Of a stretch of DNA of 41,753 nt, positions 1 through 9,387 are shown piece by piece (the stretch's first letter is position 1; the number at the start of each line of letters is the position of its first letter). This DNA comes from Deltaproteobacteria bacterium (GTDB taxonomy: Bacteria > Desulfobacterota > Deferrimicrobia > Deferrimicrobiales > Deferrimicrobiaceae). The stretch lies in the NCBI GenBank assembly GCA_016219515.1, contig JACRMU010000056.1:1-41753 (forward strand), in the 5' to 3' direction. Position numbers and translations under genes: made by a program. Below the pieces are notes generated by a model. The model was not told the origin of the DNA. It saw nothing but the letters and a program-made list of their open reading frames with translations, and made no database searches.

Positions 1-2
1 AC

Positions 3-296
3 GAGAACCGGACCTCCGGCGCGATCGCATCCGTGGTTTCTCAATACCGCAGCGGCATCCGGTACGCCTACAACAGGGAGCTTCTGAAAAACCCCTCCTT
101 GAGCGGCAAGATCGTCGTGTCGTTCGTCATCCGGCCCGACCGATCGGTGGAGTCCGCCGAGATCCGTCAGAGCAACGTCAACTGGCCCCCTCTCGACGAG
201 GCCGTGCTGAAACGGCTGGCGCACTGGAAATTTCCCAAGTCACGGGGGACGGCCGTGCGCGTGATCTTCCCCTTCGTGTTCCATCCCGAGATGTAG
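3..296 (+). CDS. AgmX/PglI- or TonB-type C-terminal domain protein (5' truncated by window edge)
   Basis: Frame open from the window start (ENRTSGAIASVVSQYRSGIRYAYNRELLKNPSLSGKIVVSFVIRPDRSVESAEI...); pattern typical of the AgmX/PglI/TonB C-terminal domain. Confidence 0.7.
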   Translation, partial: ENRTSGAIASVVSQYRSGIRYAYNRELLKNPSLSGKIVVSFVIRPDRSVESAEIRQSNVNWPPLDEAVLKRLAHWKFPKSRGTAVRVIFPFVFHPEM

Positions 297-306
297 GCGC
301 GCCGCG

Positions 307-1302
307 ATGAGACGACCGCTCTTCCTCCTGCTTCCCCTCGTCCTCGCCGCCTGGGCCATCCTTTGTCCGTCGGGCGCGTCCGCGGCGGCCGGCATGCCTC
401 CTCCCCCCGCCTGCAGCCCCTCGGCGGAAACGTGCGAGCGCATCTCCTGGATCGAACAGATCCTGTGGAGCCGCGATATCGAGGCGATCCCCCACTTGAG
501 GGCGATGGCCGCCGGTGACGCGCACGAAAGGGTCCGCGAGAGAAGCGTAGGGGCCCTGGCGACCCTTGGGGATTACGAAGCGTCGAAAGTGTTCCTCGAC
601 CGGCTGGCCGCCGACCCCTCCCCGGCGGTGAGGCGGGCCGCCGCCGAAGGGATCGGCATGCTGAGGATCCCAGGTCCTCTGCTGCGTCTGACGGACGCGT
701 TGCAGAAGGATTCTCATCCGGACGTCCGCGCGGAATGCGCCCGCGCCTTGGGAAGGATGGGGAAGCTTGCGGCGGCGCCGTTTCTTTCCGTCGCGCTCCT
801 TCGGGACCCATCTCCGTCGGTTCGGGCCTTGAGCGCCGAAGCCCTCGCGCGCCTGCGGACTCCGGAGGCGGCGGAGCCTCTCCGGGAGGGGGTGCGGGAC
901 GAGGATCCCCTTGTCCGGCTCTATGCGATCCGCGGGCTCGCGGACACCGATCCTTCCTCCTCCGCTCCCCTGTTCCGGCAGGTTTGGGAGACGACGAACG
1001 ACCCCGAGCTGCGCGTGGAGGCGTTCCGGGGGCTTCTGCTCTCGCAAGAATCCGTAAAGTGGAGAGAGACCGGCCTGGCCGACGCGGACGAACGGGTCCG
1101 GTTCCTCGCCCTGCAGGAGTGGCTCTCCCGCCTCTCCAGGCGCAAAAGCGGCCCGCTCACGCTGGACCCCGACACCTTGCGGCGGATCGAGGCCTTCCTT
1201 TCCGATCCGGTTCGCGGCATCCGGGAACTCGCCAAATCGTTCCTGGAGAAACAGGGGTACCGCGTCCGGCCGTCGGGGTTCTTCTACATCCTCCAGCGCT
1301 GA
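307..1302 (+). CDS. HEAT-repeat protein with signal peptide
   Basis: N-terminal hydrophobic signal, then repeated helical units of the type 'DPSPAVRRAAAEGIGML', 'HPDVRAECARALGRMG', 'DPSPSVRALSAEALARL'. Confidence 0.8.
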   Translation: MRRPLFLLLPLVLAAWAILCPSGASAAAGMPPPPACSPSAETCERISWIEQILWSRDIEAIPHLRAMAAGDAHERVRERSVGALATLGDYEASKVFLDRLAADPSPAVRRAAAEGIGMLRIPGPLLRLTDALQKDSHPDVRAECARALGRMGKLAAAPFLSVALLRDPSPSVRALSAEALARLRTPEAAEPLREGVRDEDPLVRLYAIRGLADTDPSSSAPLFRQVWETTNDPELRVEAFRGLLLSQESVKWRETGLADADERVRFLALQEWLSRLSRRKSGPLTLDPDTLRRIEAFLSDPVRGIRELAKSFLEKQGYRVRPSGFFYILQR

Positions 1303-1426
1303 CCGGTTCCCGCCCCACCGCCCGTCCGAAAACCCGACCCACCGGATCCGTTTGCCGTATCGCCCGGAAGACGCCGAATCGTTCAAGTTCAATAAACACG
1401 GGAACGCGGACGCAGGGCGCAGCGGG

Positions 1427-1467
1427 GGAGTTCGAATCTCTTGCCGGAATATCTATATTCGAACTCC
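1427..1467. repeat. Perfect 11-bp inverted repeat GGAGTTCGAAT / ATTCGAACTCC with 19-nt spacer
   Basis: GGAGTTCGAAT at 1427-1437 and its exact reverse complement at 1457-1467. Confidence 0.85.
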
Positions 1468-1723
1468 GAGCCCGCCGCCGACCGATAGGGAGGAAAAGGG
1501 CTACCTTGCGGAGCCCGACAGGCGGGTGAGGCGGCCGCAGGGGCCGATGGCGTGATCGCCGAGGCTCAGGCGGTCAACGGAGCGGCATATTGCGCGAGTC
1601 CGAAGTCCGCATCGTCGTGTTAACGAATTGGAGATCTTGGGCGCCTTCCGGGATCTCGGTATGAGAATTGCTCCCTTGGCCGGGTATTCTCCGATTTCAT
1701 CGGAGGAGGATAGGGGAGTTCGC

Positions 1724-3280
1724 ATGCTCGTACGCGTCCGCGCCTCCACCATGATGGGGATCGACGCGATCCCCGTCGAGGTGGAAACCGACATTTCGCA
1801 GGGGCTCCCCTCTTACACCATCGTCGGGCTGCCGGGAGGCCCCGTGAGGGAGAGCGGCGACCGCATCCGCGCCGCCATTCGCAACTCCGGCTTTCCGTTC
1901 CCGGGGCGAAAGATCACGATCAACCTCGCTCCCGCCGACCTCCGGAAGGAAAGCTCGCTCCTGGACCTGCCCATCGCCCTTTCCATCCTTTGCGCCGAGG
2001 GGGCGCTGCCGTCGGAGGATCTCGGGAAATATCTCGTCGCGGGGGAGCTTTCCCTCGACGGCTCACTCAAGCCGGTCCGGGGAGTGCTCTCCCAGGGTCT
2101 CCTGGCCCGGCGGCTTGCGCTTTCGGGGGTCCTGGTCCCTTTCCCCAACGCCTCCGAGGCCTCCCTCGTCCCCGGCATCGACGTCATCTCCGCCGCCACG
2201 CTGCAGGACGCCGTCTCCGTGTTGTCCGGCGACGCGCGCTCTCCCGCAGCGGCGCCGGAGCCCCGTACTGCGGAAGCCACGGAGGCCGAACTCTCCGACC
2301 TCCGGGACGTGGTCGGGCAGCCCGTGGCGCGCAGGGCCCTGGAAATCGCCGCTGCGGGCAGCCATGCCCTCCTGCTCGCGGGACCGCCGGGCTGCGGCAA
2401 GACGATGCTCGCCGAAAGGATCCCCGGCATCCTCCCGGACTTCTTGGGCGGCGAGGCGCTGGAAACGGCGCAGGTGTACAGCGCCGCGGGGGAGCCGCCC
2501 TGGCCGCGCCTCGTCTCCCGCCGGCCCTTCCGCGCCCCACACCACACCGTCACGCCCGCCGGGTTGATCGGCGGCGGCAACCCGCCCAGGCCGGGGGAGA
2601 TCTCCTTCGCCCACGGGGGGGTGCTTTTCCTCGATGAATTCTCGGAGTTCCGGCGGGAGGCCAGGGAAGCGCTCCGCCAGCCCCTCGAGTCGGGGGAGAT
2701 CCGTGTGGCGCGGGCGGGCAATATCTACCGCTTCCCCTGCCGTTTTCTCCTTGTCGCCGCGACGAACCTGTGCCCGTGCGGGAACGCGGGCCATCCGAGG
2801 AGGATCTGCCGCTGCCCCCCGCCGCTTCTCACGCGGTTCGCCCGGAACTTTTCCGGTCCGCTCCTCGATCGGATCGACCTGTCGGTTTCCGTCCCCCCGC
2901 TGGGGGGGGCGGACTGGTGCGGCGCCGGGGGAGGCGAGCCGTCGGAAATCGTGCGGGAGCGCGTGAAACGGTGCAGGACGATTCAGGAGAAGCGGTACGC
3001 CGGGCGAACTTGCCGCGCCAACGGCACGGTGCGCGCTCCTTTCTCCGAGCTGGCCTCACACCTCTCGCCGGAGGCCCGGTCTCTCCTCACCCGCGCCGCC
3101 GACCGCCTCGGAATGTCCGGCAGGGCGCTTTGCAAGGTCGCCCGGATCGCCAGGACGATCGCCGACCTGTCGGGCGAAGAAACGGCCGCCCTCCCTCATG
3201 TGGCGGAGGCCATCCAGTACCGGCTGCCCGACTTCACCCGCCAAATTGCAGAAAAGAGGGAATCCGCTTGCACGGGTTGA
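1724..3280 (+). CDS. comM: YifB/ComM family Mg-chelatase-like AAA ATPase
   Basis: MLVRVRASTMMGIDAIPVEVETDISQGLPSYTIVGLPGGPVRES..., Walker A GPPGCGKTMLAERIPGILP, GEISFAHGGVLFLDEFSEF; SD-like ggaggagg before ATG at 1724. Confidence 0.93.
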   Translation: MLVRVRASTMMGIDAIPVEVETDISQGLPSYTIVGLPGGPVRESGDRIRAAIRNSGFPFPGRKITINLAPADLRKESSLLDLPIALSILCAEGALPSEDLGKYLVAGELSLDGSLKPVRGVLSQGLLARRLALSGVLVPFPNASEASLVPGIDVISAATLQDAVSVLSGDARSPAAAPEPRTAEATEAELSDLRDVVGQPVARRALEIAAAGSHALLLAGPPGCGKTMLAERIPGILPDFLGGEALETAQVYSAAGEPPWPRLVSRRPFRAPHHTVTPAGLIGGGNPPRPGEISFAHGGVLFLDEFSEFRREAREALRQPLESGEIRVARAGNIYRFPCRFLLVAATNLCPCGNAGHPRRICRCPPPLLTRFARNFSGPLLDRIDLSVSVPPLGGADWCGAGGGEPSEIVRERVKRCRTIQEKRYAGRTCRANGTVRAPFSELASHLSPEARSLLTRAADRLGMSGRALCKVARIARTIADLSGEETAALPHVAEAIQYRLPDFTRQIAEKRESACTG

Positions 3281-3426
3281 AAAAAATAGAGCGGCGGGGG
3301 AACGGCTCAATGCCCCCCGCATGCGGCGGAAATCGATACCACGGATCGCTCGCAAGAAGATTTCGTTTGATTGATGGTGCGATATCTGATTTTATTTCAA
3401 TATTAATTACCGAAAATCCTGCGATA

Positions 3427-3464
3427 AAATCTCTACGGGAGATTTCTGATGAAGTCTCTTCATC
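3427..3464 (+). promoter_or_regulatory. Tandem hairpins covering the SD and start codon of the binding-protein gene
   Basis: AAATCTC-tacgg-GAGATTT (3427-3445) and GATGAAG-tct-CTTCATC (3448-3464); the ATG at 3449 lies in the second stem. Confidence 0.55.
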
Positions 3465-4591
3465 GGGGAAGCAGGCCGTCGCTTTTTCTTCTTCTTTTCC
3501 TCCTCTTTTTCATCGCCTCCATCCATTCCGGTTGCTCTTCGAAGGAACCCGTTAAGATCGGGTTCATCGGAGGCCTGACCGGGAAGATCGGGGATGTCGG
3601 CACCTACGGCAGGGACGGGACGATCCTCGCCGTCGAAGCCCGGAATGCCTCCGGCGGAATCAGGGGAAGGAAGGTCGCGCTGGAGATCAGGGACGATGCC
3701 CAGGACGCCGCCAGGGTCAAGACCGGGGTAAAGGAATTGACGGACCGGGGGGTATTGGCCGTCATCGGGCCCATCGCCAGCGAGATGTGCATCGCGGCTC
3801 TTCCCGTCGCGCAGGAGAGGAACGTCCTCCTGGTCAGCCCTTCGGCGATGACCGACGAACTTTCCGGAAAGACCGACCTGTTCGTTCGCGTGCTTCCCGC
3901 GGTAAGGGAAAATTCGTCCCGAATGGCGGACTTCATGCACGACAACATGGGCGTGTCCACGGTGGCCGCCGTCGCAGACCTTGGAAACCGCGCCTACACG
4001 ACGAACTGGGTGAACGGTTTCCGGTCCCGGCTGGAAGCCCGGGGCGGGCGCGTGACGGGCGTCGAAACCTACACTTCGGAACCGCAGGCCCTCTTCATTC
4101 CGCTGGCCCGGCGCCTGGCCGGACACGGGGCCCAGGCCGTCCTGTTGTCCGCCAGCGCGGTCGACGCCGCCATGATCTGCCAGCAGCTTCGCAAGACCGG
4201 ATGGAAGGGAAAGATCGTCGTCACGGAATGGGCCTCCTCGGAGAAATTCCTGAGCCTCGGGGGGAGCGCCGTCGAGGGTGCCGTCGTTTCGCAGTTCTTC
4301 GACCGCGAGAGCCGGGACCCCCGGTACCTGGCCTTCGCGGACGCCTACCGGAAGAGGTTCGGGACGGACCCGGGGTACTTTTCCGTCCTCGGATACGACG
4401 CGGCCAACGCCGTGCTCGACGCCCTCGAGACTTGCGATCTGTGCAGCGGGGAGGCGTTGCGGGACACCATCCTCCGAATCGGCGCCTTCCAGGGCATCCA
4501 GGAGAAATTTTCCATCGACGCCTTCGGCGACGCGAAGAGGGGCAGTTTCATCGCCGTTGTCCGCAACGGGAAGTACCAGGTGGTGAGGTAG
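3449..4591 (+). CDS. Branched-chain amino acid-type (Leu/Ile/Val-binding-like) periplasmic binding lipoprotein
   Basis: Lipobox-like ...SIHSGCSS; KIGFIGGLTGKIGDVGTYGRDGTILAVEARNASGGIRGRKVALEIRDDAQD... typical of type 1 binding proteins. Confidence 0.88.
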   Translation: MKSLHRGSRPSLFLLLFLLFFIASIHSGCSSKEPVKIGFIGGLTGKIGDVGTYGRDGTILAVEARNASGGIRGRKVALEIRDDAQDAARVKTGVKELTDRGVLAVIGPIASEMCIAALPVAQERNVLLVSPSAMTDELSGKTDLFVRVLPAVRENSSRMADFMHDNMGVSTVAAVADLGNRAYTTNWVNGFRSRLEARGGRVTGVETYTSEPQALFIPLARRLAGHGAQAVLLSASAVDAAMICQQLRKTGWKGKIVVTEWASSEKFLSLGGSAVEGAVVSQFFDRESRDPRYLAFADAYRKRFGTDPGYFSVLGYDAANAVLDALETCDLCSGEALRDTILRIGAFQGIQEKFSIDAFGDAKRGSFIAVVRNGKYQVVR

Positions 4592-4597
4592 GGCGCC

Positions 4598-7500
4598 GTG
4601 GGTTCCCGCGGGAAAACGCTCCGGGAAGCCCTTTTCACGAGGTTCACGCTGATCGCCGTCGTTCCCGTTTTCGCCGTGTTCGCCCTCTCCTTCCATTTCA
4701 CGAAGCGGCAGATCCTGCTCGACGTCGAAACGAAAAACGGGATGCTTTCGAAAGCCGTCGCGGGGCAGGTCAACGTCTTTCTCCGGGAGCCCATGAGCCT
4801 CCTCGCGCATTACAGGAAAGCGACGGAGCGGGACCTCGGCGGGACGACTCCCCTCCGCATGGACGGGGTCCTCGACGAGCACGTTTCGGATACCGATCTC
4901 TTCGAAGCGATCTACCTCCTCGACAAGACCGGGCGGGTGATCTCCGTCGGGTTGCGGAATCCCTCGAAGGAATTCCATGAGGAGCAACGGGGGATCGACC
5001 TCTCCGGCAACGAGTTCCTCATGGAGGCGATGCGGACGGGGAAGCCGACCTGGTCCGATTCGTACCTTTCCCTCTCCGGAGGAAAACCGTCCCTCACGGC
5101 ATGCGTCCCGATGCGAAGCGGCGCGATCGCCGGAAACTTCAACATCGACCTGCTGCAGGAGTTCACGAAGGGAACGGGAAAGGAAGGGGTCGGGCGCGGC
5201 GTCACCATCGCCGTCATCGACAGCTCGGGCACCGTCCTTTCGCATACGGACCGGAGCTTCACGGGGCGCAGCGTAAACTTCAGGAACATCCCTCCCGTCC
5301 TCGACGGACTCGCCGGCAGGGAATCCACCCGGGAATACGTCCTGAACGGCGAAAAGCATATCGGCAGCGTCACGCCGATTTCCGGACCCCGCTGGATCGT
5401 CCTGGTATCCCAGCCTCTCTCCCTCGCGACGGCGGCGGCAAGGTACCTCCTCATGATCCTCGCGGGGGGCGCCGTTCTCTGCATCGGAACCGCCGTGTGG
5501 TTCGCCGGGATCCAGGCGAAGAAGATCTCCGGGCCGTTTTCGGCGCTGTCCGACCAGATGGGGAAAGTCGCGGGAGGGACGTACGACATCCCCGCTGTGA
5601 AGTCGCCCTACGTCGAGGTCCAGAGGCTCGCGGAGAGCTTCCGGGAGACGGCGTCCGCCGTCCGGGACCGCGAAATCCGCCTGTCCGAAAACATCGAAAG
5701 GTACCAGCTCCTCCTCGACAATGCCAACGACGCCATCTTCGTCTTCCACGTCGACGACGGCGGGATGCCGGGCCGTTTCGTCGAAGTCAACGACGTCGCC
5801 TGCAGGACGCTGGGATATGCGCGGCAGGAGTTCTTTCGCCTCGAGGTCGCCGACATCACCGCGGAAAAGGACCGGCCGGGGATCCCCCTGCGCCTGGAAA
5901 AGGCGCGGGAGGGCGGCGGGTACCTCGTGGAAGTGTCCGCGCTCGCCAGGGACGGAAGGGAGATCCCCTTCGAGGTCCATGCCCACATGTTCGAGCTGGA
6001 CGGAAAGTTGTCGGTGCTCTCCGTCGCCCGGAACGTGACGGAGAGGAAGGAAGCGGAGAAAGCGCTCCGCGAGTCGGAGTTCCGCTACCGGCAGCTCACC
6101 GAGTCGACGTACGCCATCCCCTGGGAATACGACGTGGCGGCCGACCGGTTCACCTACATGGGCCCGCAGGCGGAGAAGATCCTGGGGTATCCTCCCGCCG
6201 CGTGGACGGACCTGGCATTCTGGGCCTCGGTGATCCACCCGGAAGACAGGGACCGGAGCATCGAGATCTGCCGGTCGAGGACCGCCGCGGGAGAGAACCA
6301 CGAATTCCAATACCGGATGCACGGCGCTTCCGGAGAGATCCACTGGATCCACGACGTCGTCACGGTCCTCCGGGAAGGAGAGAGGACGAAGCTCGTCGGC
6401 ATCATGACCGACATCACTGCGCTCAAGCGCGCCGAGATGGAAAAGCTGGAACTCGAGGAGAGGCTCCGCCAGTCGCTGAAGGTGGAGGCCATCGGCAGAC
6501 TGGCGGGGGGGATCGCCCACGACTTCAACAACCTCCTTCAGGTGATCACCGGGTTCGCCTCCCTCATTCTCCAGGAGCTGCCACGCCACGCCGCGCTCCG
6601 CGCCAAGGTGGTGCAGATCGAGGAGGCCGCCACTCGCGCCACGGAGCTCGTCGGGCGGCTCCTGACGTACAGCCGGAAGGACCGCGCCGAAAAGAGGGTC
6701 TTCAATCTTTCCAGGGAACTGGAAAACGCCGTCAAGCTCCTGGAGTTCACGATTTTCAAGATGATCGAGATCCGGACCCGGATCCCGCGGGACCTCCCGT
6801 GGATCGACGGGGACCCGGTCCAGATCGGCCAGGTCGTCCTCAACCTCTGCACCAACGCCCGGGACGCGATGCCGGAAGGAGGGACGCTCACGATCGACGC
6901 GGAGGAAGTCTCCTCCGCCCCCGGGGACGCCCTTCGGCCGGACGGCTGCCTCCCGGGCAGGTATGTCCGCATCCGCGTGACGGACACCGGGGTGGGAATG
7001 GACGACGCGACCAGGGAAAAGATTTTCGATCCGTTCTTCACGACGAAGGACATCGGCAAGGGCACCGGCCTCGGACTCTCCATCGTCTACGGCATCGTCA
7101 GAAATCACGGCGGGTGGGTGACGTGCGAAAGTTCGCCGGCGAAAGGATCGGTCTTCGGGATCTACCTGCCCGTCGCGGAGAACGATGCAGACGCCCGCGC
7201 CAGGGAGGAGATCGAGGCCAAGGCGGAGGAAACGCGGGGTGCGGCCTCCCCCAGGACGGACGGGAGAATCCTTCTGGCGGACGACGAGCCGGCGGTCCGG
7301 AACCTTGCCGCCTCCATCCTCACGCAGTACGGGTACTCCGTGGTTGCCGTCTGCAGCGGGGAGGAAGCGCTCGAGACGTATGAGCTGGGCAACGGTTCCT
7401 ACGACCTTGTGATCCTCGACCTGGGGATGCCGGGGATGGGCGGCGTAAAGTGCCTGGAGGCGATCCGGAAGCGGGATCCCGGCGCGAGGGTCATCGTCGT

Positions 7501-7618
7501 CAGCGGGTTCATTCCCGACGACCAGGCGGAAACCATCCGGAAAGACGGGGCCCTCATCGTCAGGAAACCGTTCTCCGTGGCGCAGTTCGTCGAAAAGGTC
7601 AGGAACGCGCTCGCGTAG
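4598..7618 (+). CDS. Hybrid sensor histidine kinase (extracytoplasmic Cache-like sensor, HAMP, two PAS, HisKA, HATPase_c, REC)
   Basis: [17 protein letters not shown] (H-box), [47 protein letters not shown]-terminal receiver [14 protein letters not shown]...[13 protein letters not shown]...KPF. Confidence 0.93.
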   Translation: MGSRGKTLREALFTRFTLIAVVPVFAVFALSFHFTKRQILLDVETKNGMLSKAVAGQVNVFLREPMSLLAHYRKATERDLGGTTPLRMDGVLDEHVSDTDLFEAIYLLDKTGRVISVGLRNPSKEFHEEQRGIDLSGNEFLMEAMRTGKPTWSDSYLSLSGGKPSLTACVPMRSGAIAGNFNIDLLQEFTKGTGKEGVGRGVTIAVIDSSGTVLSHTDRSFTGRSVNFRNIPPVLDGLAGRESTREYVLNGEKHIGSVTPISGPRWIVLVSQPLSLATAAARYLLMILAGGAVLCIGTAVWFAGIQAKKISGPFSALSDQMGKVAGGTYDIPAVKSPYVEVQRLAESFRETASAVRDREIRLSENIERYQLLLDNANDAIFVFHVDDGGMPGRFVEVNDVACRTLGYARQEFFRLEVADITAEKDRPGIPLRLEKAREGGGYLVEVSALARDGREIPFEVHAHMFELDGKLSVLSVARNVTERKEAEKALRESEFRYRQLTESTYAIPWEYDVAADRFTYMGPQAEKILGYPPAAWTDLAFWASVIHPEDRDRSIEICRSRTAAGENHEFQYRMHGASGEIHWIHDVVTVLREGERTKLVGIMTDITALKRAEMEKLELEERLRQSLKVEAIGRLAGGIAHDFNNLLQVITGFASLILQELPRHAALRAKVVQIEEAATRATELVGRLLTYSRKDRAEKRVFNLSRELENAVKLLEFTIFKMIEIRTRIPRDLPWIDGDPVQIGQVVLNLCTNARDAMPEGGTLTIDAEEVSSAPGDALRPDGCLPGRYVRIRVTDTGVGMDDATREKIFDPFFTTKDIGKGTGLGLSIVYGIVRNHGGWVTCESSPAKGSVFGIYLPVAENDADARAREEIEAKAEETRGAASPRTDGRILLADDEPAVRNLAASILTQYGYSVVAVCSGEEALETYELGNGSYDLVILDLGMPGMGGVKCLEAIRKRDPGARVIVVSGFIPDDQAETIRKDGALIVRKPFSVAQFVEKVRNALA

Positions 7619-7645
7619 CGGCGGGAGGCGTGTGAGGAATGCGGG

Positions 7646-8641
7646 CTACAACCGGTCGGCGATGTCCCAGAAGACCTTCTCGACGTAGTTGCGGAAGCCG
7701 TGGATGAAAGCGCAGCGGCGGTTGAAGCGCGCCAGGGAGCCGCAGGCGTACAGGCCGGGGACGGTGGTTTCCCCGACGGCGGAGATCGCCGGATAGCCGC
7801 CCGGATCGGTCCGCAGATCGCCGCCTTCCAGGGGAATGCACTTCGGCCGGTACCCGGTGGCGCACAGGATCCAGTCGTACTCATGCTCGTCCCCGCTCCG
7901 GAAGCGGACCCGGCGGTGGGCGACCGAGACGACCGGGTCGTCCTCCCGCATCCGGACGATCCCGAACCGGAACAGCTCTTTCAGCACGCTCTCCGAGGAG
8001 CCCCGAATGTGCTCCAGGTCCCCCGTTTCGCTGAAATAGCGGACCGGCCCCCGGGTGCACATCGTCACCGTCGCCGTGCCGGCCAGTTCGATCGCGATCT
8101 CCGCCGCGGAGTTCCCGCCGCCGACGATCAGGACCCGCTTCCCCGCATAGGCCGCGCAGTGGATGAAATCGCAGGAGTGGACGACGTGCGGATTGCGGGC
8201 GATGCCGGGGACGTCCGGGAAGGCGGGGGCCGTGGAGGCGCCGGACGCCAGCACGAGGAAGCGGCAAGACTCCTCCCCATCGGTCGTTGAAACGGCGAAT
8301 CCCCCCGGATCCGCGGACACCCGCGTCACCGCCGTGTTCTCGGCGACGTTCAAGCCCTGCTCGCGGGCGAACGCCTCGACGTAGCACAGGAAATCTTCGC
8401 GGGTGGGAAACGGCCTGCGGACCTTCGGCAGCGCCCAGATGGGATGCCGGAGCGTGAGCGACGTCCAGTCGGTCCCCGGGACGGCCGGGGAGAGGAGCAC
8501 CATCCCCGGGCGCATCGCCCTCCACGCCTGCGCGATTTTCCCCCGCTCCAGGACCCGGTAATCGATCCCATGCTCCCGGAAATGGCTCGCCAGCAGCAGG
8601 CCGGCAGGCCCTCCCCCGACGATCAGGACGCTCCTTTTCAT
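7646..8641 (-). CDS. FAD-dependent NAD(P)-binding oxidoreductase (YpdA/flavin monooxygenase-like)
   Basis: Two dinucleotide-binding motifs: VLIVGGGPAGLLLASHF and VLIVGGGNSAAEIAIELA; ATGYRP motif. Confidence 0.8.
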   Translation of the reverse strand: MKRSVLIVGGGPAGLLLASHFREHGIDYRVLERGKIAQAWRAMRPGMVLLSPAVPGTDWTSLTLRHPIWALPKVRRPFPTREDFLCYVEAFAREQGLNVAENTAVTRVSADPGGFAVSTTDGEESCRFLVLASGASTAPAFPDVPGIARNPHVVHSCDFIHCAAYAGKRVLIVGGGNSAAEIAIELAGTATVTMCTRGPVRYFSETGDLEHIRGSSESVLKELFRFGIVRMREDDPVVSVAHRRVRFRSGDEHEYDWILCATGYRPKCIPLEGGDLRTDPGGYPAISAVGETTVPGLYACGSLARFNRRCAFIHGFRNYVEKVFWDIADRL

Positions 8642-8706
8642 GAAACGCCGCTCCCCCGAATGTTTCGGCTGTTACCACTATACCATCAGAAACGGTCTTT
8701 TCGGAG

Positions 8707-8735
8707 TTGACAGGCGGACTTCGGTCTTCTATATT
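8707..8735 (+). promoter_or_regulatory. Sigma70 promoter for rplU-rpmA-obgE
   Basis: TTGACA (8707-8712), 17-nt spacer, TATATT (8730-8735). Confidence 0.85.
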
Positions 8736-8772
8736 ATGCAATTCCGATTGCGGAAAGACGGGGGTAGAAAAA

Positions 8773-9087
8773 ATGTACGCGGTGGTGCGGTCCGGCGGGA
8801 AGCAGTTGCGCGTTTCCCCCGGCGACGTCGTAAACGTGGAGAAACTCCCGGTCGAGGCCGGGGCAACCGTGGAACTGACGGACGTGCTGCTCGTCTCCTC
8901 CGAGGGCGGTACGACCGTGGGTACCCCGACCGTTCCCAACGCAAAGGTCGTCTGCACGTCGCTCGGGGACGGGAAGGGGAAGAAGGTCGTCATCTATAAA
9001 TACAAGCGGCGCAAAGGGTACGCCCGGAAAGCCGGGCACCGGCAGCCGTTCACCAAGCTCTCCGTTCAGGAGATCCGGGTGGGTTGA
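8773..9087 (+). CDS. rplU: 50S ribosomal protein L21
   Basis: MYAVVRSGGKQLRVSPGDVVNVEKLPVEAG...YKRRKGYARKAGHRQPFTKLSVQEI. Confidence 0.97.
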   Translation: MYAVVRSGGKQLRVSPGDVVNVEKLPVEAGATVELTDVLLVSSEGGTTVGTPTVPNAKVVCTSLGDGKGKKVVIYKYKRRKGYARKAGHRQPFTKLSVQEIRVG

Positions 9088-9114
9088 TCCCCCCGGGGGG
9101 AAGGCACAGGGACC

Positions 9115-9372
9115 ATGGCGCATAAGAAAGGCGTAGGAAGCTCCCGGAACGGGCGCGACAGCCACAGCAAACGGCTCGGCGTGAAGCGCGCCGGCGGGCA
9201 GCACGTCACCGCCGGGTCGATCATCGTCCGCCAGAGAGGAACGCCCGTGCACCCCGGAGCGAACGTGGGGATGGGGAGGGACCACACCCTGTTCGCCCTG
9301 ATCGACGGCACGGTCCGGTTCGACCGGTTCGGCAAGGACCGCAAGAAGGTGTCCGTCCTCGCCCTTTCGTAG
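9115..9372 (+). CDS. rpmA: 50S ribosomal protein L27
   Basis: [48 protein letters not shown]. Confidence 0.98.
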   Translation: MAHKKGVGSSRNGRDSHSKRLGVKRAGGQHVTAGSIIVRQRGTPVHPGANVGMGRDHTLFALIDGTVRFDRFGKDRKKVSVLALS

Positions 9373-9387
9373 TCGCCTTCCATCTTC

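Noticed and set aside
178-1392. 404-aa minus-strand ORF
   Set aside because: Antisense to the HEAT-repeat gene; Arg/Gly/Pro-rich shadow frame.
1420-1450. tRNA gene suggested by GTTCGAATC
   Set aside because: No acceptor, D-arm or anticodon arm can be placed around it. The motif is better explained by the 11-bp inverted repeat.
3293-3320. Intrinsic terminator after comM (GCGGGGG...CCCCCGC)
   Set aside because: Stable stem but 13-nt loop and no following T tract, so not called as an intrinsic terminator.
3407-7108. 1233-aa minus-strand ORF
   Set aside because: Antisense to the binding protein and hybrid kinase, both strongly supported. Its composition (rich in R, G, D, E, P, V, H) is typical of GC-rich antisense frames with no family signature.
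8738-8751. GCAAT-tccg-ATTGC hairpin as an autogenous L21 leader
   Set aside because: Only a 5-bp stem; too small to claim regulation without conservation data.
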